DNA of 38,195 bases from Zoopage sp. CT-All (lineage: Eukaryota; Zoopagomycota; Zoopagomycetes; Zoopagales; Zoopagaceae): contig QZWS01000030.1 in the NCBI GenBank assembly GCA_004114245.1, forward strand, positions 1-38,195. Reading direction: 5' to 3'. The position numbers and the translations under genes were made by a program. Under the pieces are notes generated by a model, which saw only the letters and a program-made list of their open reading frames with translations, was not told the origin of the DNA and made no database searches. The stretch's first letter is position 1, and each line of letters opens with the position of its first letter. Positions 20,695 to 30,782 of this stretch are shown here, in pieces.

Positions 20695-21075
20695 TCAACT
20701 TGTCCCATCAGCATAATCATTGATATCCCTATATGCCATCCTAAGCGGTGACCATGTCTTGTCACTTGAGCTGCGGCGGGAGGTGTGATGCACCACAAAG
20801 GGGGCACGGTTCTCTTTACCAGCAGCACCAGCGACTGCACTGCCGTGGTAATGGGGGTGTGTATAACGCGAGGGATGCTGCTTGGTATACGCTTTAATAC
20901 CGATTGAGGGGTTGAGGGGCTTGGGCAGCATCAATAGCTTAGTGGGTCGTACACGGTCATCAACAATGTCGTAGGACGAAGATGCACCAGCCAGGATGGA
21001 AATTCCCAGCAAGAGCATGGCTGTGCTGAGGAGAGCGGGACGATGAACGGATTTCATGGATTTCATGGATTTCAC
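20695..21075 (-). CDS. Small predicted secreted protein
   Basis: Single exon, 126 aa. It starts with repeated MKS codons and has a clear hydrophobic signal segment (STAMLLLGISILAGASSS). The remaining ~95 residues are basic, rich in His, Ser and Arg, with no cysteines and no known domain (PHYHGSAVAG, HTSRRSSSDK). Three in-frame ATGs (21075, 21066, 21057) are possible; the third gives the most compact signal peptide. The 5' end overlaps the first possible start of the divergent bZIP gene. It is supported as a gene by the signal peptide and by the lack of a competing frame downstream of 21043, but not by any family match. Function unknown. Confidence 0.5.
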   Translation of the reverse strand: MKSMKSMKSVHRPALLSTAMLLLGISILAGASSSYDIVDDRVRPTKLLMLPKPLNPSIGIKAYTKQHPSRYTHPHYHGSAVAGAAGKENRAPFVVHHTSRRSSSDKTWSPLRMAYRDINDYADGTS

Positions 21076-22434
21076 GATGGCGAGGTTGGATCAATGGGGG
21101 AGTTTGCGTCTGCCATGTGGCCGAAAACCAGGAGCCCCAAACACGAGATGCTGCCCCCGGAATCGGCCACTCCAGCTTCGGGGCCGGCTTCGCCTGCATC
21201 CGCAAAACGTGCTCGTGAAGTAAATGTCGTCCCGGAGAACGATCGCTTGCCGTCGACTAAGCGCCTGCGTCCACTTCTGCCGATGCTTGCGCCCAGCATC
21301 ACCATCTATCCCTTGTCCGCTCATCTCGGGGCAGTCCATTCTTCGAGCATGTCGAAGAAAAGTGATGAACCAGCTGATCCGGTATCGCCGCCCCAGCTTG
21401 TTGATGCTGTAAAAGCTTCCTTGTCTCCCCACACCCCGACCGCTTTCGACACCTCTACCTCGTCACCACACTCGACTGGTGCCGTTCTTGCAAAGCAAAA
21501 GGATCGTCAAATCCGAAATCGAGAATCAGCCCTGCGATCGCGCCAGCGGCAGCGCGACCAGCTCGAGCACCTTGCCACAACGACGCGTATACTCACGCAG
21601 GATAACGAACTGCTTCGCTCGCGCGTTAAAGCGCTCGAAGGACGGGTCGTAGAGTTGGAGACGGAAAAGGAGGAATGGCTCCGGATGCTAGACTCGCTGG
21701 TTGACTCGCACGCCCGAGTTGGTGGGCTAAACGACGCGATGATGCCCACGCCCGAGTCAACTGCGCAGGATACGTCGTCTCCTGATCCGTATCAAGTCAC
21801 GCGGGGGCTATTCGATACGTCGTTCACGCTGGCTCCCCATAGCGGAGATGCCGAGTCGGTGTTTGAGAGCATGGAGACGACCACGACGCGAATCCAGCCG
21901 TACGACTGGTCCCGTATGTGGGCCGCCGTGGATGCAGAAACCAGCTGGCAGCAGGATGACAGCAGCCCGCTTTCGTCGTGGTCGCCGTCGTACACATCCA
22001 GAGCACGCGGCAGTGATAGCCGTTCGCCAGTGTGGGCGAATGACAATGTCTATGGCGCAGATATGTGGAGCCCGAGTGCGTGGATGATGGCCTCGCCGAC
22101 AAGCCATTGCCGACTGGATTCAACGGCACATGTCGTATCGCCGCCCACGACTCAGCTATCGCTGTCATTGATCGTCATGCTGCTTTGCTCCGTTGCACTC
22201 ATTGCTGTGCCGCTGCCGATTTTGCTCCGAATGCGTGATGGCTATCAAGGGCATGTTGCACCACAGCCATCGTCCTCTACAGTCCCGGCAGCTATGCTCG
22301 AGTCAAAGGTCGACATTGAGCAGCTGCATGTTGGCCTGGGTGTGGCAAGCTTTGATCCCAAAAATGCTCTGCAGCACAACCGACCAAGGAGGAGACTGGC
22401 TGCAAATGCTGCGGCCCCGTCAAAAAGGACGTGA
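21043..22434 (+). CDS. bZIP transcription factor with C-terminal membrane segment (ATF6-like)
   Basis: Single exon, 463 aa (446 aa if started at ATG 21094, which avoids overlap with the divergent gene). The bZIP basic region near residues 151-172 contains NRESALRSRQRQRD, close in form to the ATF6/CREB3 group (NRESA..SR). Five leucines at strict 7-residue spacing follow. An acidic, Ser/Thr-rich region comes next. A single hydrophobic helix (LIVMLLCSVALIAVPLPILL, about residues 374-393) contains prolines, as in substrates of site-2 protease. The last ~70 residues would be luminal and include RRRL (449-452), fitting the RxxL form cut by site-1 protease. I infer an ER-tethered factor released by proteolysis. 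Fungal UPR bZIPs (Hac1) are not membrane proteins, so this is notable. No protease gene is in the window. Confidence 0.8.
   Translation: MNGFHGFHGFHDGEVGSMGEFASAMWPKTRSPKHEMLPPESATPASGPASPASAKRAREVNVVPENDRLPSTKRLRPLLPMLAPSITIYPLSAHLGAVHSSSMSKKSDEPADPVSPPQLVDAVKASLSPHTPTAFDTSTSSPHSTGAVLAKQKDRQIRNRESALRSRQRQRDQLEHLATTTRILTQDNELLRSRVKALEGRVVELETEKEEWLRMLDSLVDSHARVGGLNDAMMPTPESTAQDTSSPDPYQVTRGLFDTSFTLAPHSGDAESVFESMETTTTRIQPYDWSRMWAAVDAETSWQQDDSSPLSSWSPSYTSRARGSDSRSPVWANDNVYGADMWSPSAWMMASPTSHCRLDSTAHVVSPPTTQLSLSLIVMLLCSVALIAVPLPILLRMRDGYQGHVAPQPSSSTVPAAMLESKVDIEQLHVGLGVASFDPKNALQHNRPRRRLAANAAAPSKRT
21051..21077. repeat. Three 9-bp direct repeats over two start regions
   Basis: ATTTCATGG is repeated twice, followed by a third, diverged unit. 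On the minus strand each unit supplies an ATG (MKS repeats) for the small secreted protein. On the plus strand it encodes GFH repeats in the possible N-terminus of the bZIP protein. Copy-number change would add or remove start codons without shifting either frame. Confidence 0.7.
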
Positions 22435-22591
22435 TGGCCTTGGTCGCGGATGCTCTTAGTTTGCAGTGAGCATTCCATGTCACAAGCATTGTTTTATGCA
22501 TATGTATCGAATATTATTGGAAAGTTGTAATGCCCCGACCCACTCGACTGCAATACCTATTGCACTTGTATATGTACATGTAAACCTCTGT

Positions 22592-24899
22592 CTACTGCGC
22601 AGTTGGAGGGAAATGCCTGCCGCCGAGAGCGGAATAAGTCGTCGTCTCTCTAGCTTCAGGAGTAGTCTGACTCGGATCCGCCATATGCGTAGAGCCAGAC
22701 TCGCCTAGTCGAAGCCGAGAAGAGGCTGGCGAGTAGGATACGATTCGCGAGGAGGAAGACGAAGCCATTTGTCGCGGGGAAGATGACGACGACGAGGGTG
22801 CTTGTGCAGAAACGATGACCTCACGGAGTGCACGGTCGAGGCGATAATCTGCCGAGACAGTATGGGAACCAGTGGGTACAGTCGACCCGATAATCGATGC
22901 CAATGCTGGCTCATTGGAAACCGACGTAGCGGTTGCGTCCGTGGCTGGCTCATCCAGTATACTGCGGCGAATAGCTTCCGCAAGCATCAGCTCCTCGAGG
23001 TCAGCGCCCAGCGTCCGCATTGCATCATTGAGGCTTGTATAATCACCCAGGTCAGGAGCATCCATGGTGGCAGCCCGACGGTGAGAACGAGTAGTTGCCG
23101 ACCGTATTCCCATTCCATAGCGTGCAAGAACATGCCGACTGCTTCCGGGATGTGGCGGCGTTGGGGGTGGCGCAAGCGAGCGCCGCAGCAGTTCTGGATG
23201 GACATCGTCTGCAGTGACATCTTGCATCGGATCGGGTGATACCTTTGTAGAATTAGATGCCAGCAATAAGCAAGCAGACTCACCGGACGTTCTGACGTAA
23301 ATAGCGCATCCTTTCCCCACCAAAATTCAGCAATGGTCTGCAGCTGCAGCGAGCCATTCTCAAATCCGCCAGCGTACAACTCGTCTAGTTAGGCCTAGCA
23401 CACATATCTCTCTCTTGGGCAAAGGATACCGTGCATATCCTTGGAGTCGGTCGGTTTGATGACATGAAAAGGCAGCGACTCGAGCAAGTCACAGTCAACA
23501 TCCGACTCGCTGTCACCGGTTCTGTCCGAGAACGCTTCATCCCCTCCTTGATCGCTAAATCCGCCGAAAAAGCCAAGGCGCGAGCTGGCTTGCAATAGCT
23601 TTGACCAGAGGGGCGGCCGATAAAAAACCCCAAAGTCCCGTTGCATACAGTAAGGGCATGATGCTGGTTCGGCAGAAGACGGGGGGCTGGCCGGTTCGGG
23701 AATTGCCCGGCGAATTTGCAAAAAGCACTCGGTGCAGATGGGCTGCCGACAGCAGCGGGTAAAGTTCGTATTTCTTGGATAGTACTAGGCAAAAATTAGA
23801 GGCCAATTGCGAGCAACAGTCATACCAGAAAACAAATAGGACATTCGACAGCTTGATAGTAGAGATCATTGACGGTAAATGGCTTGTCAACTAGCCTCTG
23901 GTTCGTGAGTGTTGCGGCGCCGCACATCGAAGCCGGAGGAGAAGACGAAAGCAACGGATAGCCGTGCGATCGGCTGACATGAAGATTGCCATCGGACCGG
24001 ATGACGCTTGCATCAACCAGATTAATCTCGGATATGCTCAAGTCGCGATCGCTGGCATCGTCGTCGATGACCGTCGAGGCTCGGCTGCTATAGTCAGCAA
24101 CTATCGGGCTAGATGGTGTAGGCTCCTGACTGGGTGCTGACGGCGAAACCGGGCGACTGGACGACCTGGCAATGATAACGGAAATGCTTCTGTTGCGGGC
24201 GGTGCGGAAATGGATCGGGGGCGAGTCTCTCTCCGGATTTGAAGACGGCGTAGGTGCAGGAGTGACGGGAATGCGAATAGGCGAGCTAGCAATCGCAGAG
24301 ATCCCAAGCGATGGCAAATGCGATTGCGAGTCAGCCCGACGGTGTCCTGGAGCCGGGGAGTCGGCTGGCGACGAGCCCGGCTCTCTCGAGCTCGACGACT
24401 GCACTATTTCCTCCATGCTAACAGCTCTGAAAAACCCAGTGCTAGAGCTGCGCCGAACTCTGGGAATACGAATCCGTTGTGGCAGAGAGCGAACAAAGCT
24501 CTGAGAGCTTGACCGAACCTGGCGAGCCATAGGCTTCGACAGAACTGGAGGCACCAGCGGCGGCAGTATGTGTGCATCGCCGAGATCATCCAGGCCTTTG
24601 TAAAAGGGAGCAAGACGCCGTTCGAGCTGTAATCCGCGCACAATGACCCTGTCATAGTCGACAAGCGGGTCCCAGGTGGGCCCTTCGCCCGTCGACGGAT
24701 ACAAGCCGTGAGGCAGGAGACGACCGAAATCTACGGGGACAGTGAAATCGAGCCTCGACAATACGGTTGGGTTGTTGGCCAGCGTGGAGCCGCTGCGAGA
24801 TCTGCGTGAGGGCCCAAGGCGCGGGGATGTGTCTGTTGGCGACTGGGACGCAGATCGGCCGTCCCCCGACCCGCGCCGAGTTGCCATCGTGTTTCCCAT
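22592..24899 (-). CDS. SIP5: Sip5-like protein with zinc-binding RING-like domain
   Basis: Four exons: 24899-23826, 23784-23430, 23384-23284, 23242-22592; product 726 aa. It begins MGN, as yeast Sip5 does, so N-myristoylation is possible. The conserved block VDYDRVIVRGLQLERRLAPF is followed by a long Ser/Pro-rich region. A Cys-rich module comes next: [27 protein letters not shown]...CPYC (from residue 353), which the first intron splits. After that, ADDVHPELL and LEELMLAEAIRRSI near the end match the Sip5 tail. Yeast Sip5 binds Snf1 and Reg1 in glucose signalling, but its molecular activity is poorly known. The third intron ends in AAG (GTGAGT...AAAG). Extension upstream of 24899 would add residues not typical of the family. 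Confidence 0.85.
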
Positions 24900-25072
24900 G
24901 CGTACTAGAGGCGAGATGAACTTTGGGCGAGACACGGATACAGCAGCGAATGGGTGGAGGAAGGGATGTGGCTGGATGTGGATTGCGAATGAGCTGGCTG
25001 GTGACATATCCACATCCCAGTAGCTCAGCCAAACTGCACTGGCAACCACAATGGAAGAATACACACTCCATG

Positions 25073-26071
25073 CTAGGAGCTATACGGAGCATCGAGTCTC
25101 CTCCGAGCATCGCGCATTGCAGCTGCTTGCGCTCGGCGGTGTGCTCCAGTCTCCGTTCGTTCACGCTCAGCATCAAGGCTGGCGACGCCGCCCACCATGG
25201 TCTCGGCAGCTGCGGTCAGCGATTGCTGACGGTTGGTTGCGTGCGATTTTCTCTCCCGCGCAAAAGCGGAGACCAGCGGATTTAACGGGGCGGCCTTGGC
25301 ATCCAGCGCTTCCTGCGCCAGTTGAACGATTCTTTCATACCGGCTTTGACATGCTGGGGCGTCCTGTAGAGAGTGACGCAGCTAAAAAGACATGAGTAGC
25401 ATACCTTTTTGAGGGCTGACAAAACGCGCAGAGTGCTTTCGAAATCGGCAATTGGAATCGCTCCAGGTGCCGCTTTGACGATTCTGTCGAGAATTTCACG
25501 TTCCTTCTCGTCCATCCCCTCCGCAACCGTCTGCCCTTCCAGTGCAGCCAATATAGCCTGCGAGCCCGAGGACACCGTTTCACTGACAAGGTTTCCGAGG
25601 TATCCAGGGGCATGTCGGCGCTTCTCCGCCACCTTGAGTGCCATCTCCTCGAAATCAGCCTCTGCCTTGCGCACATCGTCGATCAGCTTTTGATCCAATG
25701 GCTCCATGTCTATAGCGTGAATGACCATATGGTGGCTGGCATGCAACGAACCATGGGATTGGGACATGGCAACGTCGAACGCCACGCCATTGACCAGGAT
25801 GTTCTTCCCAGCCATCTTGAATGCCTCTGATATCCACTAACAGCGCATATAAACGCGTTGCTATGGCTGACTCGCGCTCTACCTTATCGATGACAGCATG
25901 CACCTTCGTGTTGAGTTTCTCCTCGGTCGGCTTGCCGGCCTGCTGCTTCATCAGCGAATGCTCCCGCAACATCTCCTCGGCGTATGCAGCCACATTGTTC
26001 TGCAAATGGAGGATGTCTCCGCGTGAATCGACAGGGACGCGGGTCGCATCGGGCAGTTCCGCCGGTGGCAT
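25073..26071 (-). CDS. MIS14: Kinetochore MIS12-complex subunit Mis14/Nsl1
   Basis: Three exons: 26071-25883, 25836-25405, 25363-25073; product 303 aa. Features fit Mis14/Nsl1: an N-terminal DSRGDILHLQNNVAAYAEE block, AFKMAGKNILVNGVAF after the first intron, then the coiled segment MEPLDQKLIDDVRKAEADF ending in the AEKRRHAP motif, and a helical C-terminus. Mis14 is one of four MIS12-complex subunits that link centromeric chromatin to the NDC80 complex. Both introns are short (46 and 41 nt). The start at 26071 is chosen because it leaves 46 bases before the divergent Bst1 ATG; an earlier Met would overlap that gene. Sequence conservation in this family is weak, so the call rests on motif order. 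Confidence 0.72.
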
Positions 26072-26117
26072 TCCAAATTGACAATTCAGAACCTGGTTTG
26101 ACTCAGTCCCTGAATCG

Positions 26118-29100
26118 ATGCGCCTGCACGCCCGGCGACTCGCGCGCGTCTTTCGCGGCTGGTCCTGGCTGGCCATCGCCACCATCTGCGCCTCGTCAGT
26201 GCTGATGCTGGCCACGCTCGACTCGTATCTACATCACCAGCTCGACGCGAAAGAATGCGACATGACATACATGCGACCGCGGTACGAGCGTCTGACGCAC
26301 TTTGGATCCGAATTCCACCGCTTTCAAGCAAAATACGCGCTACATTTGTACCGAGAGGATGGCTATGATGCGCCGGACGGGGAGCTGAATGGTATTCCGG
26401 TGCTGTTCCTGCATGGCAATGCTGGGCACTACAAGCAGGTGCGGTCGATTGCATCAGCAGCTGCAGTGTATTTCGCCGAGCGGCTTAATGCGGGCCAGGA
26501 TCATCCAGAGCTGTCCAATCTGGATATATTTGCAAGTAAGTATCGCTCCCAAGCATCGCTCCTAGGCATCGTGTCGTCTCATGCTTGCTATAGCCGAGCT
26601 CAACGACGAGTTCACCGCACTTCATGGACAATCGCTGCTCGAGCAGGCCGAGTTTGTCAATGCTGCGATATCCTACATCATAGGCCTGTACCCGACTCGC
26701 CGGAAGCCGGGAGCGTTTCGCGACCGAAATGGGTACCCAAACCCGCGTTCAGTTATCCTTCTTGGCCACTCCATGGGCGGAATCGTGGCCCGTGCCGCCG
26801 TCAGCCTGCCAAATCACCGTGCTGGGTCCGTGCGTGCTATAATATCGCTTTCTTCGCCGCATGCCCTGCCGCCCGTGATGCTGGATTGGCGCATCGCGGA
26901 CATATACAGGAATATCAATGCTTTCTGGCGAATGCATGCCTTCAGTGACGACGTCGCGGATTTGTTCGACCGCCCTCTGCAAGACATGACGCTGGTCAAC
27001 ATGGCCGGGGGAGTGCAAGATACTATGATTAATTCGGATTTCACCGAGGTGTCCGATGTCGTGCCAGCGACCAAAGGGTTCAATGTGTTCACCACCGGCG
27101 TTCCTGGCATCTGGTCGTCCCTAGATCACCATTGTATTCTGTGGTGCGCGCAAAGCGTCGCTGTTGTTGTTCGCGCGCTCTTCTCGGTTGTGGATGTGCG
27201 CCGAGACCAGCAATTAAAGCCGCGCAGCGAACGGCTGCGTGCATTGCAGGAGATTTTCCAGTCCAAGGATGCTTTGCCAATCGTGCCTGTTTTATGTAAG
27301 TCTTGCACCATGCCATAGCTGGCTCATCAGAAGGTAGCTGCATCGCCACACGTTGCCTCCTCGAATGATTATGAAATCGTGTATGCTGGGCAACAGTACT
27401 CGTTCATGGGCAGAGTCGCTTCCAGCAAGCCGATGCTCGTGGTGCTCGACCGACTGGCTGTGCCAACACGCGACGGGGTCTTTCAAGTTTGGAGCACGCT
27501 GAATTTTGGACAAACCGACGAGGGACAGTCGGCATCGCTTCTGGCCTGTGCTGATGAGCGGTTGCCAACTTCCCCTGCCAACGCAGCCTTGTCGTGCACA
27601 ACTATTCGCGGGATAGTTGCCGCTCGACTGCCTTCCTACGATAGTGCTGCGCGTGACAGCTCCTACTGGCTACAGTTGAGCGCGCGCGATCTTGGTCCTG
27701 GAAACTCCTTGGCTCTCTTGCTTCCCTCCTCCACGCTCGTCGGGTTTCTTCGTGCGGAGGCTATTGACAGTCAAGGGTCCTTGATCAGTATTCAGTCCAG
27801 CTTGTCGGGTATGTCGCTTCTTACTGCAGCGTTCAGTGTCTATTCCATTTAGATATCTTGATCTCTGGACTGTCCGTGGAGCACCTCCCAAGGCTTCCTT
27901 CCATTAGAACGGTGATCGACATCCCGGCGCTTGGCAATCCTCTCGTGTCGTTCACACTTCGGCTGCAGTCGGTCAAATGCAAGCCCTGATTGTTGCCGCT
28001 GAATGCTGTACTGACAATTATTCAGGTACCAACATCGCATCTGTGGTCATTAGGCAAGCATCTGCATACAGCTCTGAGATCAAGTATCTTCGACCACGAA
28101 TGCTGAAGGGTGGCAATGTCCGTGTCGCTTTGGCCGATGTCTCCTTCCATGGGCCTGCACACGAGATTATCGATCCCGCCCTCCATGGCCACCGTGGCGT
28201 GCAGTTTACGCTCTTTGTCCCCAGCGGATGCGAAGATATGACATTTCGTCTCGAGACGGATCCTTACGGAAGCTTGGGTCGACTGGCCAAACGCCTCGAT
28301 GTTTCGCTTGTTGCTGGGCTCTTTGTCGTCGTCATATCACTGCTGTTTATGCAACTGTACTCCTGGAACGAGCAAGGTAACGCTGTGTTACGCGTAGTGC
28401 GGCTATTTGATACTGTAAGCAGGGCATGTGCCTTCGTTCCCGGCTGTTCTTTCGCAGTTTATTAACCGGGGCCTGCCTCTTGCAATGACAACGGTTGCTT
28501 TGCTGTCGTCTTTCAAATCCACGCTCTTCAACGACGCTGACATGCAGCAAACAGCCATGCCTTCGCCGTCCGCCTACAGCATCTATGGGTCGCTCACATG
28601 GATTCTACCTGCTATCTCCGTTTTCTACGCCATCTCGATCATCGTGATAATTTGGCTCATATGCTCCGTTTTCTCTGTCGTCGTTGTGCTCTTTACCAAG
28701 CTGCTGCAGCCGGCGTATATGGCCGGTTCAAAATTCATCGAAAGGTATCATTGGATTTGTTCATGTGCATGTATGCCATTGGTAGAGAGCACGCAGATGA
28801 GCAACGGCGCTTTCGACGACGAGCCACCACCACCATGTTCCTATTTCTTGCAGCTTGGACAGTGGTTCCATCGCAATTTGCATTCGCCGTTGCCTTCTTG
28901 GTCCAGGCTGTGTCTACTGGGCTATCGTTGGCGAGCGCCGTTGAAATAGTGCTACTGCTGAGTGTTATTGCTTGTCTTACGCCATGCTGTAGAACTCTCG
29001 AGGCGCCAAGGGATGGAGTCGTTACAACCTGCAAATGATGATCCTTGTACTGCTCTTCAGCTGCGCTCCGTTTACCACTCCGGTTCTAATCGCATGGATA

Positions 29101-29462
29101 CGTAATCTATCGGCCTTTTGGCTGGATCCTTCTTCGTCGGATCATTCTCTCCTGGCCGTCGCACCAATCACGTTGCTGGTTGAGTTTGCAAGTTCCAGGA
29201 TGCTACCCCGATTGAAGAATAAGTGCGCCGCTCGTCTTTACGTGGTGGCTGTTTTGCTGACGGTGATAGGTCTGTGGCGCGTTTGACATACGCCCTCATG
29301 GCGTGCTGTGCGCTCTTTGGTATTTTGTACTGCATCCGACGGGCGTTCGTAATCTACTATATTTGTAATGTTATGTTGACGTGGCTCCTGGTGGTTGCCC
29401 TGGTGGACTGGTTTGATGTCCAAAACCGAAGTACTTGGTGTGGCAAGCAGCTTGAGCAGTAA
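26118..29462 (+). CDS. BST1: GPI inositol-deacylase Bst1/PGAP1
   Basis: Nine exons: 26118-26535, 26594-27295, 27338-27808, 27853-27978, 28026-28414, 28458-28744, 28786-28948, 28993-29222, 29270-29462; product 992 aa (yeast Bst1 about 1029). It removes the inositol acyl chain from GPI anchors in the ER, aiding export and quality control of GPI proteins. An N-terminal membrane helix is followed by CDMTYMRPRY, then FLHGNAGHYKQVRSIAS. The lipase motif GHSMGG has its nucleophile at Ser199. The C-terminal part has several membrane helices (e.g. LTWILPAISVFYAISIIVII). All junctions restore family sequence. The fourth intron has a GC donor and a TACTGAC branch site. It is divergent from Mis14 with a 46-base gap. 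Confidence 0.92.
27979..28025 (+). other. GC-AG intron in BST1
   Basis: This is a 47-nt intron with donor GCAAGC, branch-like TACTGAC and acceptor CAG. It joins LRLQSVK to CTNIASVVIRQ with the needed phase. The neighbouring GT (GTCAAA) gives the wrong frame. Confidence 0.75.
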
Positions 29463-29583
29463 ATAGCAGTTGTTCTTTCATATTCGCAATTGCTGCATGC
29501 CGAGGTATAGTGACAGGATGCTACAAGGGCATAGTCGCCTGAGCAGTTCACCGCCTCTGCAGATTCCTCAAATCGCACCTAGA

Positions 29584-30636
29584 TCATCTTAGATGATCGG
29601 GCTTGACCCATCCGTCCCGCTCGTGTGCACCGTGATGGCGACGCAGCTTGGTGGCATCGTGGAAGCGTCGGCCGCATTCTGGGAATTCACAGGCAAAGTT
29701 CAGCGAGCCATGGACGACGGTGAAGTGTCGCTGGAGACCAGGAGCGTCGTTGAAAGCTTTGCCGCACTTTTCACAGATACAAGACTTGGGACCAGCAGCC
29801 CCGGGATCACCAATAAAATTCATCGACATTGCGCTTGTTTCGAGCCCCGTGTCGTCAGCCCCCAGTGCCTTCCTATGCGTCAAATATAGCAATCGAGGCT
29901 CGCCCACTTGAAGCGGCATCAGTAAAGGGCTTCGACTGGATAGCACATCTACCTGGTCGCCACGTTTTGATTGGCAGAACTCCACCAAGAGTCCTGGTGA
30001 GCACCGTTCGTCGCTGCCATTGACGAGGCCGCGGTTCATTGTAAGCCGGCTCCAATGGCTTGGAATCGGCCGGTCTCACCCACGGAACTAAATCAAATGT
30101 GACACGACAATCAAACAAATTGACGCACTGTAGGCAGTCCTGGGGACGGATCGCGGGACACGAGAGGTTCCAGTCGACAGAAAAACAGGAGCGTCTGCAG
30201 CCATGATCGGTGCCGCTGCAATCGAAGCCAGATCCACCAGCGCATCCTCAGTCTGAACGTCATCTCTAAAACCACATCAAAAGCACAGGACAGCGCTTTG
30301 GTCGTACTGGTCGGTGTCATCGGGCTGTCGAGATCGCTTCTTGGTTGACGATGCCGCCGCTGGAGATTCGCTGATGCTGGTCGCTGATGGCGAGGCTGAA
30401 CCGTCGCGCGGATCATACATGAGATGGCTATAGTGTGAGATCGCTGCCATTGACGATATGGCCCCTGCCGGCTTGACATTCCTCTCGCTCAATGGGACGT
30501 CTTCGTCACTAAAATCACCCTCGTCGTCATCGACATCCATCGGGTCCGAGTCGACGCTGACATTTTCGGACTCGGGCGGGTGCTGAATGACGCGAAGCTT
30601 AAGCTTGAGGCCTGCTCCGATCGGGGCAGTGGTCAT
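29584..30636 (-). CDS. C2H2 zinc finger protein, two fingers
   Basis: Four exons: 30636-30308, 30265-30129, 30087-30005, 29952-29584; product 305 aa. Two C2H2 fingers lie at the C-terminus: Cys243/Cys246/His259/His264 (C-x2-C-x12-H-x4-H) and Cys271/Cys276/His289/His293 (C-x4-C-x12-H-x3-H). The second form, with its FACEFPECGRRF opening, is like TFIIIA-type fingers. The N-terminal half has an acidic stretch (MDVDDDEGDFSDED) and a basic KKRSR patch that may be a nuclear signal. It is probably a DNA-binding regulator, but target and pathway are unknown. The exon choice is less certain than for the enzymes because only frame openness and intron signals guide it. Its 3' end meets that of BST1 121 bases away. 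Confidence 0.7.
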
Positions 30637-30782
30637 CGTGTTGGACGACCGAAAGCAGTCAGTGCATTGAGGTTTGACCTCAACGCAGACATACTAGTAC
30701 TGGTCCTAAATACTCAGCTAGCCTGCCCAGGGCCTGGGTTAAAAATCCCTTCCGTTCCAATGGAGCAGTCACTGCATTCACT

